Source: Euglena gracilis (lineage: Eukaryota > Euglenida > Euglenophyceae > Euglenales). From it: DNA of 64,000 nt. Shown one piece after another: positions 1-12,268 of this stretch. A program made the translations under genes and the position numbers. The notes below the pieces were generated by a model. The model was not told the origin of the DNA and searched no databases. It saw nothing but the letters and a program-made list of their open reading frames with translations. Location: the NCBI GenBank assembly GCA_039621445.1, contig CP154956.1, positions 97,899,228 to 97,963,227 of the forward strand. The letters run 5' to 3'. Position 1 is the first letter of the stretch. Each line of letters opens with the position of its first letter.

Positions 1-960
1 ACCCAGTCGCACCGAAATTGTTTCCAAATTGTGGGATCTCCGTCCCATTGTGGCTTGACCTTGTTAGCAATTGTAATGGTACCTTTCAACTTGCGTTGCG
101 GGCCGCGATTTCCATCGTAGTTGTTGGTGTAGGGTTGTTGTGGTGGCATGCGCGAATGCGCATCCAGGATGGTACTCATGCTACCGTAGGTACCATGGGT
201 GTGTGGTACATCACTGTTGTGCGAATTATGTGGTTGTGTTTCGTGATTCCGCGATTCGGATTGTAAGGGGTCACGATTCCGCGATTCGGGGTGTGGTAAC
301 GTACCGGGGGGTACAAATCTGGTTGTTCTCCCACAAATAGGGGAACCGTGGTAAATTACGCGTTTTGTATTCGCGATCCATGGCCAATACCCGGGTAGAG
401 GTATAGCTCATACCACGAATCAGTCCCAATTCACGGATTTCTTGTTGTAAAACCGGAGGATGCGCGGTTTTTGTGGTAAAAACCGGTTCCTCATCCGAAG
501 ATTCACCCTTATGGGGGGAATATTAAGTAGTGGTATAGACGGGCGATTGTAATCGCGATTGTAGGCATGTTCATGATCATGTGCATCCGTGGACTCTTGT
601 AGGGCATGCGCATCCGAAGATGCTTGTAGGGGTACACATTCTGCGCTTTCGGAAGAATTGGCATTCAACGAACCGCGAATTTGACGCACAAAGTCGCGAG
701 TTGGATGTCGGGCATCCGAAGATGGTTCGGTTGATGCGCGAACAGCGCGTTGTGAGCTGGAAGTCGCATTTTGACCACCAAAAACAGTGTTTTCATTGGA
801 AAAGTGCGGAGGGTTGCGGGATTTTGCATGAATTTCATGCAAACTCAACGCAAAATCTGGGATACTTTGTTCCAGTGAACCAACCACTTGGAAAAGGTCC
901 GAAATTAGTTCAACGTCATACTGCAAACGCTTAATACGTTTTGCTGTAGGAGGGCAATTC
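1..960 (-). pseudogene. Gag remnant of a Ty3/gypsy element (element 0)
   Basis: Minus-strand sequence colinear with the middle of the intact Gag of copy B (about 30,320-31,100). Recognisable peptides include RIKRLQ followed by a degraded SLEQSIPDFALSLHEIHAKSRNPP block, matching the end of the coiled-coil region of copy B, and the DNA matching the start of the Gag domain lies near positions 1-60. No single frame covers it: 420-1190 is open but its first part is translated LTR. The remnant stops abruptly at 960 where LTR1 begins, so element 1 appears to have inserted here. It is non-functional. The assignment to Gag rests on direct comparison with copy B in this window. Confidence 0.8.
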
Positions 961-1417
961 AGTGTACGTCCAACCCTTTTCCTCGCATTCGGCCTTCGGT
1001 GCGCAAGGTGAAAAGTTGGAGAAACAAAAGGGAAAATAAAATAATATAAAAGTTGAAGGCCCTTTCCCCCAATTAGGAGGCAGACCACAAAGCAGGTGGA
1101 GAAAGCCCTATGGGCTACACAAAGAAATGCCAAGTGATTTGGCTGTCCGTTTCGGACTTCAAATGAAAACAAATCAAACTTGAAAATCAAGTCTTGAATG
1201 CAATACCAAAATGGAATAAAATGAGAATACCACCTGTGGAGAGGAGAACCAGAAAAAGGTTTTGCTCTATAGAGCTAGGTATTCCTAATTCAGGCTGTTT
1301 GGCCATCTTTAGGAATACCACCTAGCATAGTACTGTGTATGTGGCTCAGAGCTATATCTGGCCGTAGGCTTATGCCTACATACACAGTACCATGGCCTTA
1401 CGGCTGCCTGGTACACA
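961..1417 (-). repeat. LTR1 (3' LTR of element 1)
   Basis: About 457 bp, similar over its length to 17243-17674 and 33390-33818. On the + strand it begins AGTGTACGTCC and ends GGTACACA, giving short inverted ends on the element strand (TGTGTAC at the start, GTACACT at the end). It is closer in sequence to LTR4 at 33390 than to LTR2 at 17243: LTR1 and LTR4 share long tracts such as GTCCAACCCTTTTCCTCGC that differ in LTR2. It contains an AT-rich TATA-like stretch near 1035-1055. Confidence 0.85.
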
Positions 1418-1427
1418 TCCTCCTCCC
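1418..1427 (-). promoter_or_regulatory. Polypurine tract of element 1
   Basis: The + strand reads TCCTCCTCCC immediately inside the LTR, a purine run on the element strand. This is the position where second-strand priming occurs in LTR retrotransposons. The same tract is found inside LTR2 and LTR3. Confidence 0.7.
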
Positions 1428-2310
1428 AGGGCTATGCCTGATTTCCCTACTGGACCAGGCCAGTCGGAATGCCGGACATAGTCCTGGGGACGGGGACCTG
1501 TCACAGAGCCGTATGTGGCTTTTGCTTCTCCTGTCACCAGGGGTGTGGGAAGGAAGTTGCAAAATAACGCAATAACGCGCAAAAGAGGTTAACCGCTTAT
1601 GCGGTGCCTACTTATTGCGGCAATGGGGTGGAAGTGGAAGAGCCCATTGAAAAATCGGGCTGGAAGGTTTCCATTCCAGAGAGTTCCATCCACCCAGATT
1701 GGGGTGTGTCTATGACACGCGGGGAGTTCGCATTCCATAATCGGAAAAGATTGAAGGGTAGGGTGTGGAAGGAGGGGGTACCAGGCCAGTCATATCTGAC
1801 CAGGGAGAAATATCAATTTACCAAACCAACTGCCGGCGACAGCGATGTTTTTCCCAGAGGGGTAAAGGAGAGAGGAGTGGGGGGCTGGTCAAAAGTCCTT
1901 AAACAGAAGTTTTGCTGTCTGGCAGTCTTATGGAGCCTTATGGCCGAATAGTGACAAGTTGGGAACTATTATTACGGTGTGCGCGCTGTGCGCTGTGCGT
2001 CTTCTTACTGGAGGCATATACCGCTGGGGAAGACTTCGCAACGCGGCGCGGACACGATGTTGCCTATGGGGTATCCCCAGAGGCCTATACATCGATAGAC
2101 GGGCGATATCCCAAAAGAGAGGGGGACCATATGCTAGTAAAAATACATAATGGCAGATGTGCCTTGGATGGATACCAAATACAGGGCCTATAGGCCTGAA
2201 TGTAAGGTCAGAACAGGATTCATGGACCTGTGGCCTGTAGGCCTGGGATATCTATGGCACAGATGGCCATTTCCTGGGAGCCGGGGGTCTGATATCCCGA
2301 ACGTAATCTC
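1428..2310 (-). repeat. Conserved 3' non-coding tract of element 1 and last codons of ORF4
   Basis: Similar along its length to 17685-18570 of copy B and, more weakly, to 3879-4790 of copy A. At about 2250-2310 it includes the last codons and stop of ORF4 as seen in copy B. I see no long conserved protein frame in the rest. Its conservation and length (over 0.8 kb) suggest a cis-acting role such as packaging or polyadenylation, but that is inference. Confidence 0.65.
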
Positions 2311-3548
2311 CTTCAGGAGTTTCCCTCTCTCTTCACTCTCTCTTCACTCTCTTCACTGCCTTCCACCGTTTCTGGTGAAGCGGCAGGTGATGCCGTCCGT
2401 TTCGCTATAGTGGTAGTCACAGTGTCTGATTGCGCAGTCGCGCTTCTGTTTGCCGCTGTAGCCGGCTGGGGAGAAGAAGGAGCGACAGAGGATTGACTCT
2501 CCTGATGTCCCTTAAGGACAAAAGGTTCTGCTGTAGCCGATAGGCTTTATCCCAGATAACGCCGACCACGCCCGAAGACGGGTGGTGGTGACTCACCAGG
2601 AATTCCCCGGGGAACTGGCGTTGCCGGTTGTGGCTGAGCTGTGACTGATGTTGCCGGTTTCGGCTGGGTTGAGGATTCTGATGGCGGAACCTCAGCAGCC
2701 GTCTGCGGCTTTGGACGTTGTGCCTTTGGCACATGTCTTTTCCGTAATCGGAAAGTGTCCCATGGCTTGCGCTCATCTTCAACCATCCTGTGGTTGAAGC
2801 GTAGGAGGGGTAGTGCCATGCCCTGTTCATTGTTTCTGCCGCCTTGGAAAAACGGCAGGAACAATGCTCTATCGAGCGTATCGCGGAATCGGCGTTTGAC
2901 ATAATCGTCAATGCTTTCCTTTGCGAAACGGGGCCTGCTGGGGACATAGTCCGGGGAATTTCCCTATCGGTATTGAGTTTATAATATATCTCCGTGATCT
3001 GGCAGGTCAAAGCCCTGAACCAGAACTGCTGCAAATACAGCAGGAGTTGACGGTGGTTGCGTCGCCCATTCGAGCTTTGGTGAACATCCTTCGATTTCTG
3101 CAAAGGTGCAGCAGCATGATGCGCTTTGGCGCTGCCTGCGGGATATTGGCCTGTTGGCCTTCCTCGTCCTGGCCTTCGGCCTGTGGTTGAATACTTCGTA
3201 CTCCGAATACCCAGAAGTCCACTGCAAACTTTTCGTAGCAGTGGGAACATCGGACGATATACGTCTGGTGGAAGCGGAGGTCAATATCGACCACTTCAAA
3301 GTCATAGGCATATTGCCAGTGGTAAAAGACTTGCAGATTGCTGCAGAACATGTTTTCCGCCAAATTGGCGATATTGTCAGGTAGTGGGTAGAATTCCCAC
3401 TGTAGGCCTTCTGGGCCTACATTGCGAATGCAGTCGAATACCTGCCGTAGCAGGTCTTTACCTGTATTGTAGCGGTCTTCCCGACCACAGTCCAGGTAAG
3501 GAAAGCCACAGGAGTTCAGGAACCTGCCGAAATTTTGGGTGGGGTATC
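2311..3548 (-). pseudogene. ORF3 fragment of element 1
   Basis: Minus-strand sequence close to copy B ORF3 at about 20,560-21,760. Peptides such as NLQVFYHWQYAYDFEVVDIDL and the Cys motif VRCSHCYEKFAVDFW are easy to recognise, but they are spread over several frames (open stretches at 2417-3250, 2979-3311 and 3007-3363), so the gene is broken. The left edge is an internal deletion, because the ORF4 end is joined directly to ORF3. The right edge is the LTR of copy A at 3549. In copy B the corresponding sequence continues past this point, so the truncation is by insertion or recombination. Confidence 0.8.
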
Positions 3549-3868
3549 AGTGTACGTCTGATTCCCAATTCCCTCTTCCCAATTCCCAAAAAGCCTTCGC
3601 TTTCGCCTCGGCGCACCTACTTGGGAACTGAAAATCAGAGTAACAGAAAAACCCTTTTCCCATTTCCCAAGAAGCAAAGCACAGAGCAATGCAGGGAGGA
3701 CGGACTGGATATCCAAGACCGGTCCGGAGAAAAGGAAGGAACAAGAATATAAAAAGAATAATACCACCTGTGGAGAGAGAAGGGGCACCCATTAGGAAAT
3801 CCTAATAGGATCTGCTTCCATCCTAGCTTCCTCAACGGAAGGGGACAGAAGCATACGCCTGGTACACA
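3549..3868 (-). repeat. LTR3 (3' LTR of copy A, shorter variant)
   Basis: 320 bp, starting AGTGTACGTC and ending GGTACACA like the other LTRs and followed by the same polypurine tract. The interior differs and is about 110 bp shorter than LTR1, LTR2 and LTR4. It shares the AATACCACCTGTGGAGAG block. This supports a separate subfamily. Confidence 0.75.
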
Positions 3869-3878
3869 TCCCCCTCCC
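3869..3878 (-). promoter_or_regulatory. Polypurine tract of copy A
   Basis: The + strand reads TCCCCCTCCC directly inside LTR3, identical to the tract inside LTR2. Confidence 0.7.
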
Positions 3879-4789
3879 AGGGCTATGCCCGATTTCCCCT
3901 TTGGACCAGGCATTTTGGTCACAGGGATTTCAGGCACAGACCTGGTCTGTGGGAGGTGCACCCTGGCGCATCCACAGGGGCCCTTTCCGTCGCACTGGGG
4001 TCCACTCAAGGGTGGGGCGGAAAGGAGGGGGACCCAAAAAGAGCCCAAAGAAAAAAGAGCGGGATGATAAGAAAGATAGTGCCAAAACGCGCAAAATGGT
4101 TTCACCTATTTGCGGTGGCTTATGGGTGTATAGTATATTATAGCCCACTGGGGAAAATGGGGTTGGCAGGTTTCCTTGCCAAGCAATCCCATCCACACAG
4201 TTTGGGTGTGCCAAAGGCACTTGGGGTTGGGTCCATGGGCATTACAGGAAAACCCATGGGGAGGGTGTGGAAGGAGGGGGCCTCTGACCAGTCAAACCTG
4301 GGCAGGGCGCTTGGCCAGTCAAACCTGACCACGCAAAAGGAAATCCTACTCTACAAAACCAACTGCCGGCGACAGCATTTGCCCCGGGGGGAAAGTAGAG
4401 AGGAGTGGGGGGTTGGCTTAGGCCAGAAAAGGTGTGCTGTCTGGCAGCCTTATGGCCTCAAACGGCCGAAAGGAAAGAGGGAAGGAAGGAAAAGAGTCCG
4501 TCGGCCCTGTGCGCTGTGTGTCGCACGCCCGCGAGACGGGACAGGGGAGAGGGGTGTGCGTGCATGCGCACGGAATCCTGCGTGTGGCAGCATCCCGGTG
4601 GGAACTTACCAGCGGCGAGTACCGCAAAGGTTCTTCGAAGGGGTGTTCGGGCAAATACCCGAACAGGGTGTCAGGCAAATACCTCACGAGGGTTCTGAAA
4701 GACGCCGCATTGGCGCTTACAGCCACCTCACCTGCCTTTATCGGCTGGGCGTTCGCGCACCTCACGCCAGTAGTCGTGCTGAGGGTCCC
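3879..4789 (-). repeat. 3' non-coding tract of copy A
   Basis: Diverged relative of 1428-2250 and 17685-18508, for example in CAGGGCTATGCCCGATTTCCC just inside the polypurine tract and CTGCCGGCGACAGC near 4365. No convincing gene. Confidence 0.55.
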
Positions 4790-6452
4790 CTAATGAGTCC
4801 TCAACCAACTCCAGTTGGCGTGGGGAACGCTGCGGAGCTGATTCGCTCCGGATGGTGTTGTGCTCCGGATCGTTGACATCAAAGGATGTGGTCTCCCAGT
4901 CCTTGATCCAACTGTCCGGCAGCTTCTCTCCCTGGTACGGTCAGCATGATGCTGAAGGTACCGTTGGAGCTGCTCCCAGAAAATCCTGGGTAGCATCACC
5001 GGCCAGATGATGCACTTCATCCGGGGGTGATTCGCAGACACCTGCGGGGGCATCCCCGGGGTCTACTGGAAGTTGATGTCATACATCCACTTCGCTGTCC
5101 GAGCTCTTGCAGTATGGGGCCGTAATACAGCCGCCAACCAACCTCTGAAGTCCACCAAATTGTGTTCTTCAGCAGGCCACAGTGGCAAGGCGTATCCGCC
5201 CTGCTGACGCTTGGAGAACAGGGAGTAAACCTGTGTCTCCCAGTCGCCATTGGTCCAGAGGTAAGGCATTCTTACCTTGGCGTGTTCCTCGACGGCGAGG
5301 CGCATTGCCCCAGTGTCGATCTGGAACTCAAGGGCCATTCCCGTGTGACGGTAGCTTTCTACCTTCCGGAAGTCGGAGTGCTTCAGGCGGCCTTCCACCT
5401 GCTTGTACTCCTTCTTCCACTTCTCCAACGTCTCCTAGTGCTGGGGGACGATGGTCGTGACTGCTCCATCAGCAGTCTGCACGAACGTGGCCCCTATACA
5501 GTTGATGCACAAGGCAGGGATATCCCTGTCGTGAGCATTCTCACTGTAGGAGTAGTTCAAGCTGTGCTTACAGGCGTTCAGGCACTCACCACATACGAGC
5601 GCCACACAGTTCGGCACATATGCCCTGTGGTGGAACGTCGTGGATTGCACCTGCCGCTTGCACACATGCACAAGCGGTTGGTTGTGCCGGACATGGTGGC
5701 ACACGGTGCACGTCCAGGCAAAGGACGTGCCGTGCTGGAAATCCAACACGCAGTCCTCACCAAAGTACCGAGCCAGTACTCTGGGTGAGCGCCTGTACCA
5801 AAATGTCCAGGTATGTTCCGGGACATAGTGGAAAGGTTCTCCTCGGACGAAGAGGGGCTGAATCCATCGATTCAGTGACCCTTTCTGGTGCCTAATAGCA
5901 GCCAGTTTCTTCGTCCTTTCTTCCACGGTGCCTAGCCTGGTCAGGATATCCTGAGTCCAGAGCTGGGCATCCGCAGACACGGGAGGTGAAGCAGGTTCAT
6001 CCTGCTCCTCATCCGTCGATCCGGCGGAAGATTGGGCCTGTCGGCCACGAGCCTTACCTTTCGGTTTGCTCTGGCCGTAGCCGGACGATGCAACGGCCGA
6101 ATAGTCGTGCATTGTCGTAGGGCCTTTCGGCTGTCCGCCAGTCTGAACGCCAGCGCCACCTTTCGGTGGTGGTTTCCCATCACCGCCTTTGGCAGGGAGC
6201 TTACAGGGTGCAGCACCCGGTTTTCCTCCTTTCGGCTTCGCACTCCCGAAATCTGTAGGCGATGCCTGCGGCTTACCCCTGGTATCAGGAGTAGGTTTCG
6301 CTGCAGTAGACGGTTGCCGTCTGGGCGAACGGGCATACTGACCGCTGGGTCGCGCATGACGCTCCGAGGGGTCGGCACACGTTCCTGGGGTTGTTCAGCC
6401 GGCCGTCGCCGAGCAGGTTCATCCTGCCCGCCGGGGCGTGGTACTGTGGTCG
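4790..6452 (-). pseudogene. ORF4 of copy A (Cys-rich protein, broken)
   Basis: Three minus-strand frames, 5435-6112, 5063-5428 and 4790-5053, line up in order with ORF4 of copy B. The conserved core has paired cysteines and histidines: CTVCHHVRHNQP, VHVCK, a HH pair, PNCVALVCGECL and LCINC. Downstream, NHPRMKCIIWPVMLPRIFWEQL matches the copy B C-terminus. The frame changes show it is inactive. The stretch 6113-6452 is a Pro/Arg-rich linker running into ORF3. I do not recognise the family; the pattern suggests two zinc sites, but the fold is unknown. Conservation between such diverged copies argues that it was once under selection. Confidence 0.7.
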
Positions 6453-9400
6453 TCACCGGAATCGGTACTTCCACAGGCGCTGAACTCCCATGAACTCTCC
6501 CATTGTCCTCGGGACGTCAGAGATAGTGCGCGGTGTCGGTGGTCGTGGGGGTATCTCCTCCACTTCCATCTCGACATCCGGTCTAGGAGGTTGATCCTCC
6601 CCAACCGCTGGCGCAGGTGCTACGGGAGGTTGATCCTCCGCTGTAGCCGGTGCGACAGATGGCTCTGTCGGCTGGGGTTCATCCCCTGATGGTGGTTGCA
6701 CTGCTGCCGGAGATGGGGGTGAGGGGACGCCGACATCCGGCGTCTCCACGACCTCAGCGGCGGAGCTTGATGCTACGCCTCCACCTCGTGGCGTAGGTGC
6801 AGCAGCCACGGCAGAAATGCCGGTGACTACGGCGCCAAGAACACGGCCTCCCAATGAGGTGCGTGCTGTGGTGCTTGCAGGTTCTTCGAGGATATCCTCG
6901 ACGACCATGCCAGTCACCTCGGCTTGAGGCTCAGCCATCGAGACAGGCGTTGCAGCCACAGGTATATCCCTTGTGGGTGCTTCGACTGGCCGAGGCTGTG
7001 CCGCAGCAGGCAGGGCAGCGTAGAGGATATCTTCCACGTTCTGGCCTTCCTCCTGAGGGAGTTCCTGGTCTCCACCTACCGGTGGACAGACGAGAGCCGC
7101 CGCGGGGGCCGGGAAACTGATCGTTCCCCTGCCGCTCGCGGGGCAGAGACGAAGGAGACAGCCGTTCCTGTCGGAGACGGCGGCGCTGCCTCCAGGATGG
7201 TGACGGAGGGGCTGCGTTCGCGTTCCTCCCGCCGCGGTGGTGGAAGCGACTGACGCCTCACGTCTCCTTCGCGCCAGAGGTTCATCCTCTGGGGCGATGA
7301 GGGCGCGCAGATCCTCGGGCGAACGAGGATCGTCGGGGTGCCATCGGCATCCCTGAGCATCCGCCAGCCTGTAAAAGGCCAGCGTACTGCTGCTGGCGCT
7401 GTTGGGCCAGGGTGGCGGCCATGATGGCTGCACCCAGGCGTTGGCAGGCCTGTTCGGGCCCAGGAACCCGCGGTAACGCGTATCCTCCTAGACCTCGAAA
7501 AAGCCCTCCTCGAACTCCTGAACGCATGCCAGAATCGGCATACGCAGGTCGAGGATGGCCTTCGGGTGCATGATCAACTGGAGGAATACCTCCCGGCTGA
7601 GGGTGCCGCCGAACTGTCGCCGCAAAGTGTTCTTCCAGGCTGATATCAGCCAGGTGCCAGTTGGGGCGCAGGTCGGCGATGACCAGACGACGACGACGAG
7701 GACCGTCAATGGGATCGCCGTAGTCCGGTGGCAAGCTTTCCATACCAGGCCTATCGTCCTGGGGGTCACGGAGGTGTACATACACCTCCATGACGTAGGT
7801 GGTCCAGGCTCGCCACCAAAACTGCTGCAGCATAGAAATACGCTGCTTGTGGACGCGACGACGTTTGCCCTGGAGATCCGGGGCGTCGCGGCACACACGC
7901 ATAAGCATGCGGCGTCCCATCTCCAGGCCCGGGTTATCACGAGGCGGTGGAGGGCTTCCGCGGAAGCCGAATCCCCAGAAGTCGACAGGAAATTCCTGCC
8001 TACAATACTTACAACAGAGTTCATACCTCTGAGGGTAAGACAGGGAAAAACGCTTAACGCGGAAGGTGGAGACGTAATGGCTAAACAGCCACACGTGGAG
8101 GTTGTTGCACCACAACACCTCGATCAGGCGTTCGATTTCGGGGTTCAGTGGGTAGTATTTCCACTGCACACCGAGGGGTCCGACTGAATGGATACAGTTG
8201 AAGATCGACTTCAGCCTCCGGGCCAACACATGCTGGTCGCGGAATCCCAACTGGTGCAGGTAACTGCGACCAGTGGAATCGCTGAAGAGACCCCAGTTCT
8301 GGCAGGGGTATCACAGCCAAAACCAGAGCTCCCAGAATCCTGGATGGGCATCCAGCAAGGGTCTGCCACCTTCACCTTCGAAGGCGTACAGATCAATTCC
8401 GTAATGGAATAGTCTGACTCTGTTCTCGGTGTGGTGTACTACCACATCGATGACTGCTTGGGGAGGGGTGACGGGGCGGTTTCCTGCAACATGGTAATCA
8501 TGCTGCATTCGCAAGCCTTCGTCCTCCAGCTCCTCCTTGAACCTGAGCATATGCTCAAAGTCCGAGAGGACTTCCGCTGGTTCTTCTTACTCCTCACGTC
8601 CTGTACCCTTACCTGTATCCTCACCTTTGCCCTCACCCTTACCTTTGCCGGCCACGCCTTTGCTTTCTCCTTTGCCTTTGCCCTCAGCCTTGCCAGTGTC
8701 CTTCCCCGTCTGGCGAATACCAGAGGGTCGGGCGCTCGGTGCCGCAGTAGTGGTTCGGTTGCTTCCCATTCTATGTCTGGGGAGGGACCTGGCCGATACG
8801 CTGCACGTCGCGGTGATGGCGTGGCTGGGCGTTGGCTAGGAGCCTGGCGTGGGCTTGGTTTCGACTCAGGGGGTCGCGGCTCCTTCCTTACCGGAGGGAT
8901 CGGCGGTGGCATTGCGGCAACTGGACGGCTCATCGCCACCTGTGCCTCTGCCGGTGGTCGTCCAGCCGGGGTATCCTGGCTGGCTTCCACCTGCATCGCC
9001 ACACTGCCTTCCGCGTCCCGTGGGCTGGGTCGCCTGGTCTGTGGGGTAAGGTTTTCCGTAGCCCTGTCGCGCTTCAGGGTGGCAGGTAATACTGCCACAC
9101 CTGCCGGGGGCTCACCGGGTAATACCAGGGTTTCCACCCGCAGCTGCGGCTGGTACGGATGGTATGGGGTGTATCCACGGCCCTGAAGGGCAGCCAGAGA
9201 GGCGTAATACCTCGTCCGGTGCTCTTCAGACGCGAATACTGGCTCCTGCAGGAAGTGCCGGGCAAGCTCATCCTGCTCGGTTCCCAGAGGTGCCATGTGG
9301 TAGTAGGGAGCCTCCTGCCGACGGGGGATATCTCCGTGCTGGACAGGAGGTGCACTGGGCGGTCGGGCTGCCACACGGTGGGGAGGTTCATCCTCCACCA

Positions 9401-10257
9401 CTATGGGCTCCACCTGCCGCCGTGGCTCAACTCCAGAGGCAGGGGCGACCGGTGATGCCTGTGGCATCCAGTGTGTGAACATGTGTTGGACGTATGCCTC
9501 AGGGGGCACGTCCGACTGTCCGGCTGGGAGAACGCGTGCGCCGCGCGGGTAATCCGCGTGCGTCGCGTATTGCGAGACAAATTGCTCCGCTGGCGGCTCG
9601 CGCGGCGGCATTCGCTGTGGCGAGGGCGGGCGAGCAAAGATTCCCGTCATCCCAGGTGGGACATGCACATCCTTACCTACCGGTGGGGGCGTGTGCTCAC
9701 GCATGCACGGTGTGGGATCCCACCGGCGTCTGCGTTTGCAGCATGGGCGGCACATACACGCCCAGGTCCATCATTGTCTCGCCAGGCTCGAAACCGGAAT
9801 CGGATGCCGACGAGTACCGTCTCCCCGTCATCAGGGCTTCACCACAGGGACACCACTGAGCCACAGGCATGTTGGCTACCACCAACAACTGAGCACAGTA
9901 TGCATCCCAAAGGGCTTGCATAAAGGGCTCCGTTGGGGGGGGTGCGCACATACGCATCGCCCGCTCCAACGTCTCCGTAGTGCGGAAGATCATCTCTCCC
10001 GCATACGGGGGCAGGCGCAATCTGCGCTGCACTGGTGGCAGGGGTGCCGGCTGCTGGACGGCAGATGGATCTGGTACCGCATATGCGGACCGGCTGCTGG
10101 TAGCCGCGGCGAATACCGGGGCTGAAACCCCTCAGCATGTAGGGCAAAAACCCGAATCGGGGACTCAGCATACTGAGGGTGGGGACGTGGGGAGTATGGG
10201 CGCGCCAGAAGGCTGCGGCCATGGTGGACCTGGTCCAGGTCCGCGCCCAGGCAGCAT
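6453..10257 (-). pseudogene. ORF3 of copy A (broken)
   Basis: Frames at 8439-9755, 8311-8550, 7282-8250 and 6453-7433 together match copy B ORF3. The start is set at 10257 because the peptide MLPGRGPGPGPP matches the copy B start. Conserved landmarks are YYASLAALQGRGY (copy B YYQSLEQLQGP), LLDAHPGFWELWFW (copy B ILDGLPGFWHVWFW), FNCIHSVGPLGVQW, the CxxC-containing CCKYCRQEFPVDFWGFG, and a TPRG-containing tail. The rest is Pro/Ala/Glu-rich and probably disordered. Several frameshifts make it a pseudogene. Function is unknown; I see no enzyme motif, signal peptide or membrane segment. Confidence 0.7.
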
Positions 10258-10448
10258 GATGCTACCCGAACGACGACGACAACAAAGGGTAACCTTGTTG
10301 TCAGTCGCTTTGAGTGCTGGTGCACTGAGAAAGGGGGGCTTCTATCTTAATCAAAAACTCTGCGAGAAAGATAGAGAATGAAGTGCAGGGGGGGTATAAA
10401 GGGGAAAAATTCACATAACACACACGCATTCTCCAAAACGAAATCGTT

Positions 10449-12003
10449 TCAGAAAGTGTTTATGTTTATGTCTATGTTATTGCGCTTGTTCCACAGCTTC
10501 CAATCCTGCTGGATATATCCAACAAAACTGGATGCTGGCTCCCAAGTGTCCTCCTCTGGCCCATACCCTTTCCAGCGAACTTTCCAGCAGTGCACACCCC
10601 TGTCGACCTTGTGGTCTATTATCTTATCGACCACAAAGTCGTCCGTTTCAGGTAATCCGGAACGGGGCTTGAAATATAAGCAGGGGATAGCTTTTCCGTC
10701 TGGGGGGCTTAGGTACGGTTTGAAGTCGTCCATATGGACGTCCTCAATCCCGTTGGGCAAGGCAACTTTATATCGCCCGCTACTACCTAACCTCTCCAAA
10801 ATTTGGCATGGGCCGAGCCAAAGAGGATCTAGCTTGGAAGATTGCATGCGGGTGCGGTTATTCCGTACCCACACGCGGTCACCTGGACTATACACAGGTG
10901 TGTTGAAGTTTTGTAAAAACGATTTCCGTTTGTTGGAATGAATTTCTGTGATACGTGATTGGACTGCAGAGCGGAGTGATTCCACTTCTGCAAACCACGT
11001 TTCACAGCTGGCGCTACTTCGGGCGGGTCTCCGAGGGGCTCTCCCCTATGGCCGCACGGTCTCGTCCGCACACAATTTTGTACGGTGAGTGTGGTAATAC
11101 CAACCCTGGCAAAGTATTGATGTAAAATAAACACCAATGAAGAACGGATAACCAATTCTTACCCGAGTCAGCCAGTGAAAGGCGAAGCATATTGACGACG
11201 GATTTCACGGCTGCCTCGGCTCTACCATTGCCTTTCGGGCGGTATATAATGGAAAAATGCTGCTCAATGCCGAGTAAACCGAACAAAGTTGTGAAAAACC
11301 GCGAGGAGATCAAGTGATCTTGATCACTCACGATTTCGTTCGGTAAACCCATTAAGCAGATACATTTCTCCAGGAATATGGATGCCAAAATTTGGGCTGT
11401 CAACCCAGCTTTCCGGCATGGAATGGCTACTATGTACCGTCTCAGCGGACAGACGACGACAAAAACGTCATAGTAACTTTTTTCATCTGATCCTTTGCAA
11501 GGTTCAAGTTCGAGAAAATCCATGCAGAGGGACGTAAAAATGTCCGGTGGTACAGGGAAAAAGTCCATCGAAACAGGGGGGGTACCTCTGCGCGGTTTCA
11601 CAGCCTGACAAATTTGGCACCGTTGCGAAATTCACAAACAGCGCGAATATAAATCTTTTTCACTCAGGGTTGTGCAATATCTGCGGCCAACTAGTGAAAG
11701 AAGTTTGGGGGCCCCAGGGTGACCATGGTTGTGATAGCTCAAAATCACATCATCAACCAGGTCTTGGGGTATACAATATTTATAACCAGAATCATTCCGG
11801 AAAATAAGCCGCAATGGTGATAGAGAGTAATTCTCTATGGATTCACCATTACGAAGTCTATTCACAATGTTACTATAAATAGCGTCACGCGAATAATCCC
11901 ATTCGCGGAAAAATAGGGGGGTAGGAGTTTCCGTACGCGTAATGCGACGGGGTCCGGCAGTGCGTCCACGCCGGCGCCTTCCACGCAATGGTGAAATACC
12001 GGA
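10449..12003 (-). pseudogene. Pol of copy A, integrase and chromodomain part
   Basis: Frames 11632-12018, 11014-11601 and 10449-10985 carry, in order, the integrase zinc-binding start (HNHGHPGAPK), the catalytic core ([28 protein letters not shown] for the D-D-E triad), a GPY/F-like segment ([13 protein letters not shown]) and a C-terminal chromodomain ([19 protein letters not shown]). Integrase inserts element DNA into the genome, and the chromodomain of chromoviruses is known to guide integration towards particular chromatin. The pieces are separated by frameshifts, so this copy is inactive. Its best match in the window is 23,584-25,100 of copy B. Confidence 0.85.
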
Positions 12004-12268
12004 ACTTGAAGGGTCCAACCCAAAACTGGAACCCCGAGGTACTGAAAATGCAATTTATTGAGTGCCTCCCCAAGGAAGAAAAAGAACGCGCCCGACAGCT
12101 TGTGATCCAGAATCGGATTTCTTTTGATGATGTGGTGGACCAATATTGGTCAACAAGTTCGAGCCAAATTTCGCGAATTACGCTGGGGAAAAAATGGCGG
12201 AAATTCGCGCCTTGTGACCGAAAATAGAAATAAATTGACCTTTGGTATTCCAAATGTCATGTCAAATG
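12004..12268 (+). pseudogene. Gag fragment inserted backwards in Pol of copy A
   Basis: The + strand encodes LKGPTQNWNPEV, MQFIECLPKEEKERARQLVI and ISFDDVVDQYWSTSS, which match the Gag domain of copy B (LKGPTQDDNPEV, MEFIDCLPMDEKERARQLVI). The flanking sequence on both sides is minus-strand Pol, contiguous with copy B Pol once this stretch is removed. The insert ends after the IDLWYSK homologue. It carries two stop codons near its end. No LTR accompanies it. Confidence 0.8.

Larger units (their letters stand above)
961..3548 (-). mobile_element. Ty3/gypsy element 1, truncated at its 5' side
   Basis: Minus-strand element with its 3' LTR at the left (961-1417), a polypurine tract, a conserved 3' non-coding tract, the last few codons of ORF4, then an internal deletion joining directly to an ORF3 fragment. 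It ends at 3548 where the LTR of copy A starts. Gag, Pol and the 5' LTR are absent. The order of parts is the same as in copy B, which supports a common family. Confidence 0.75.
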
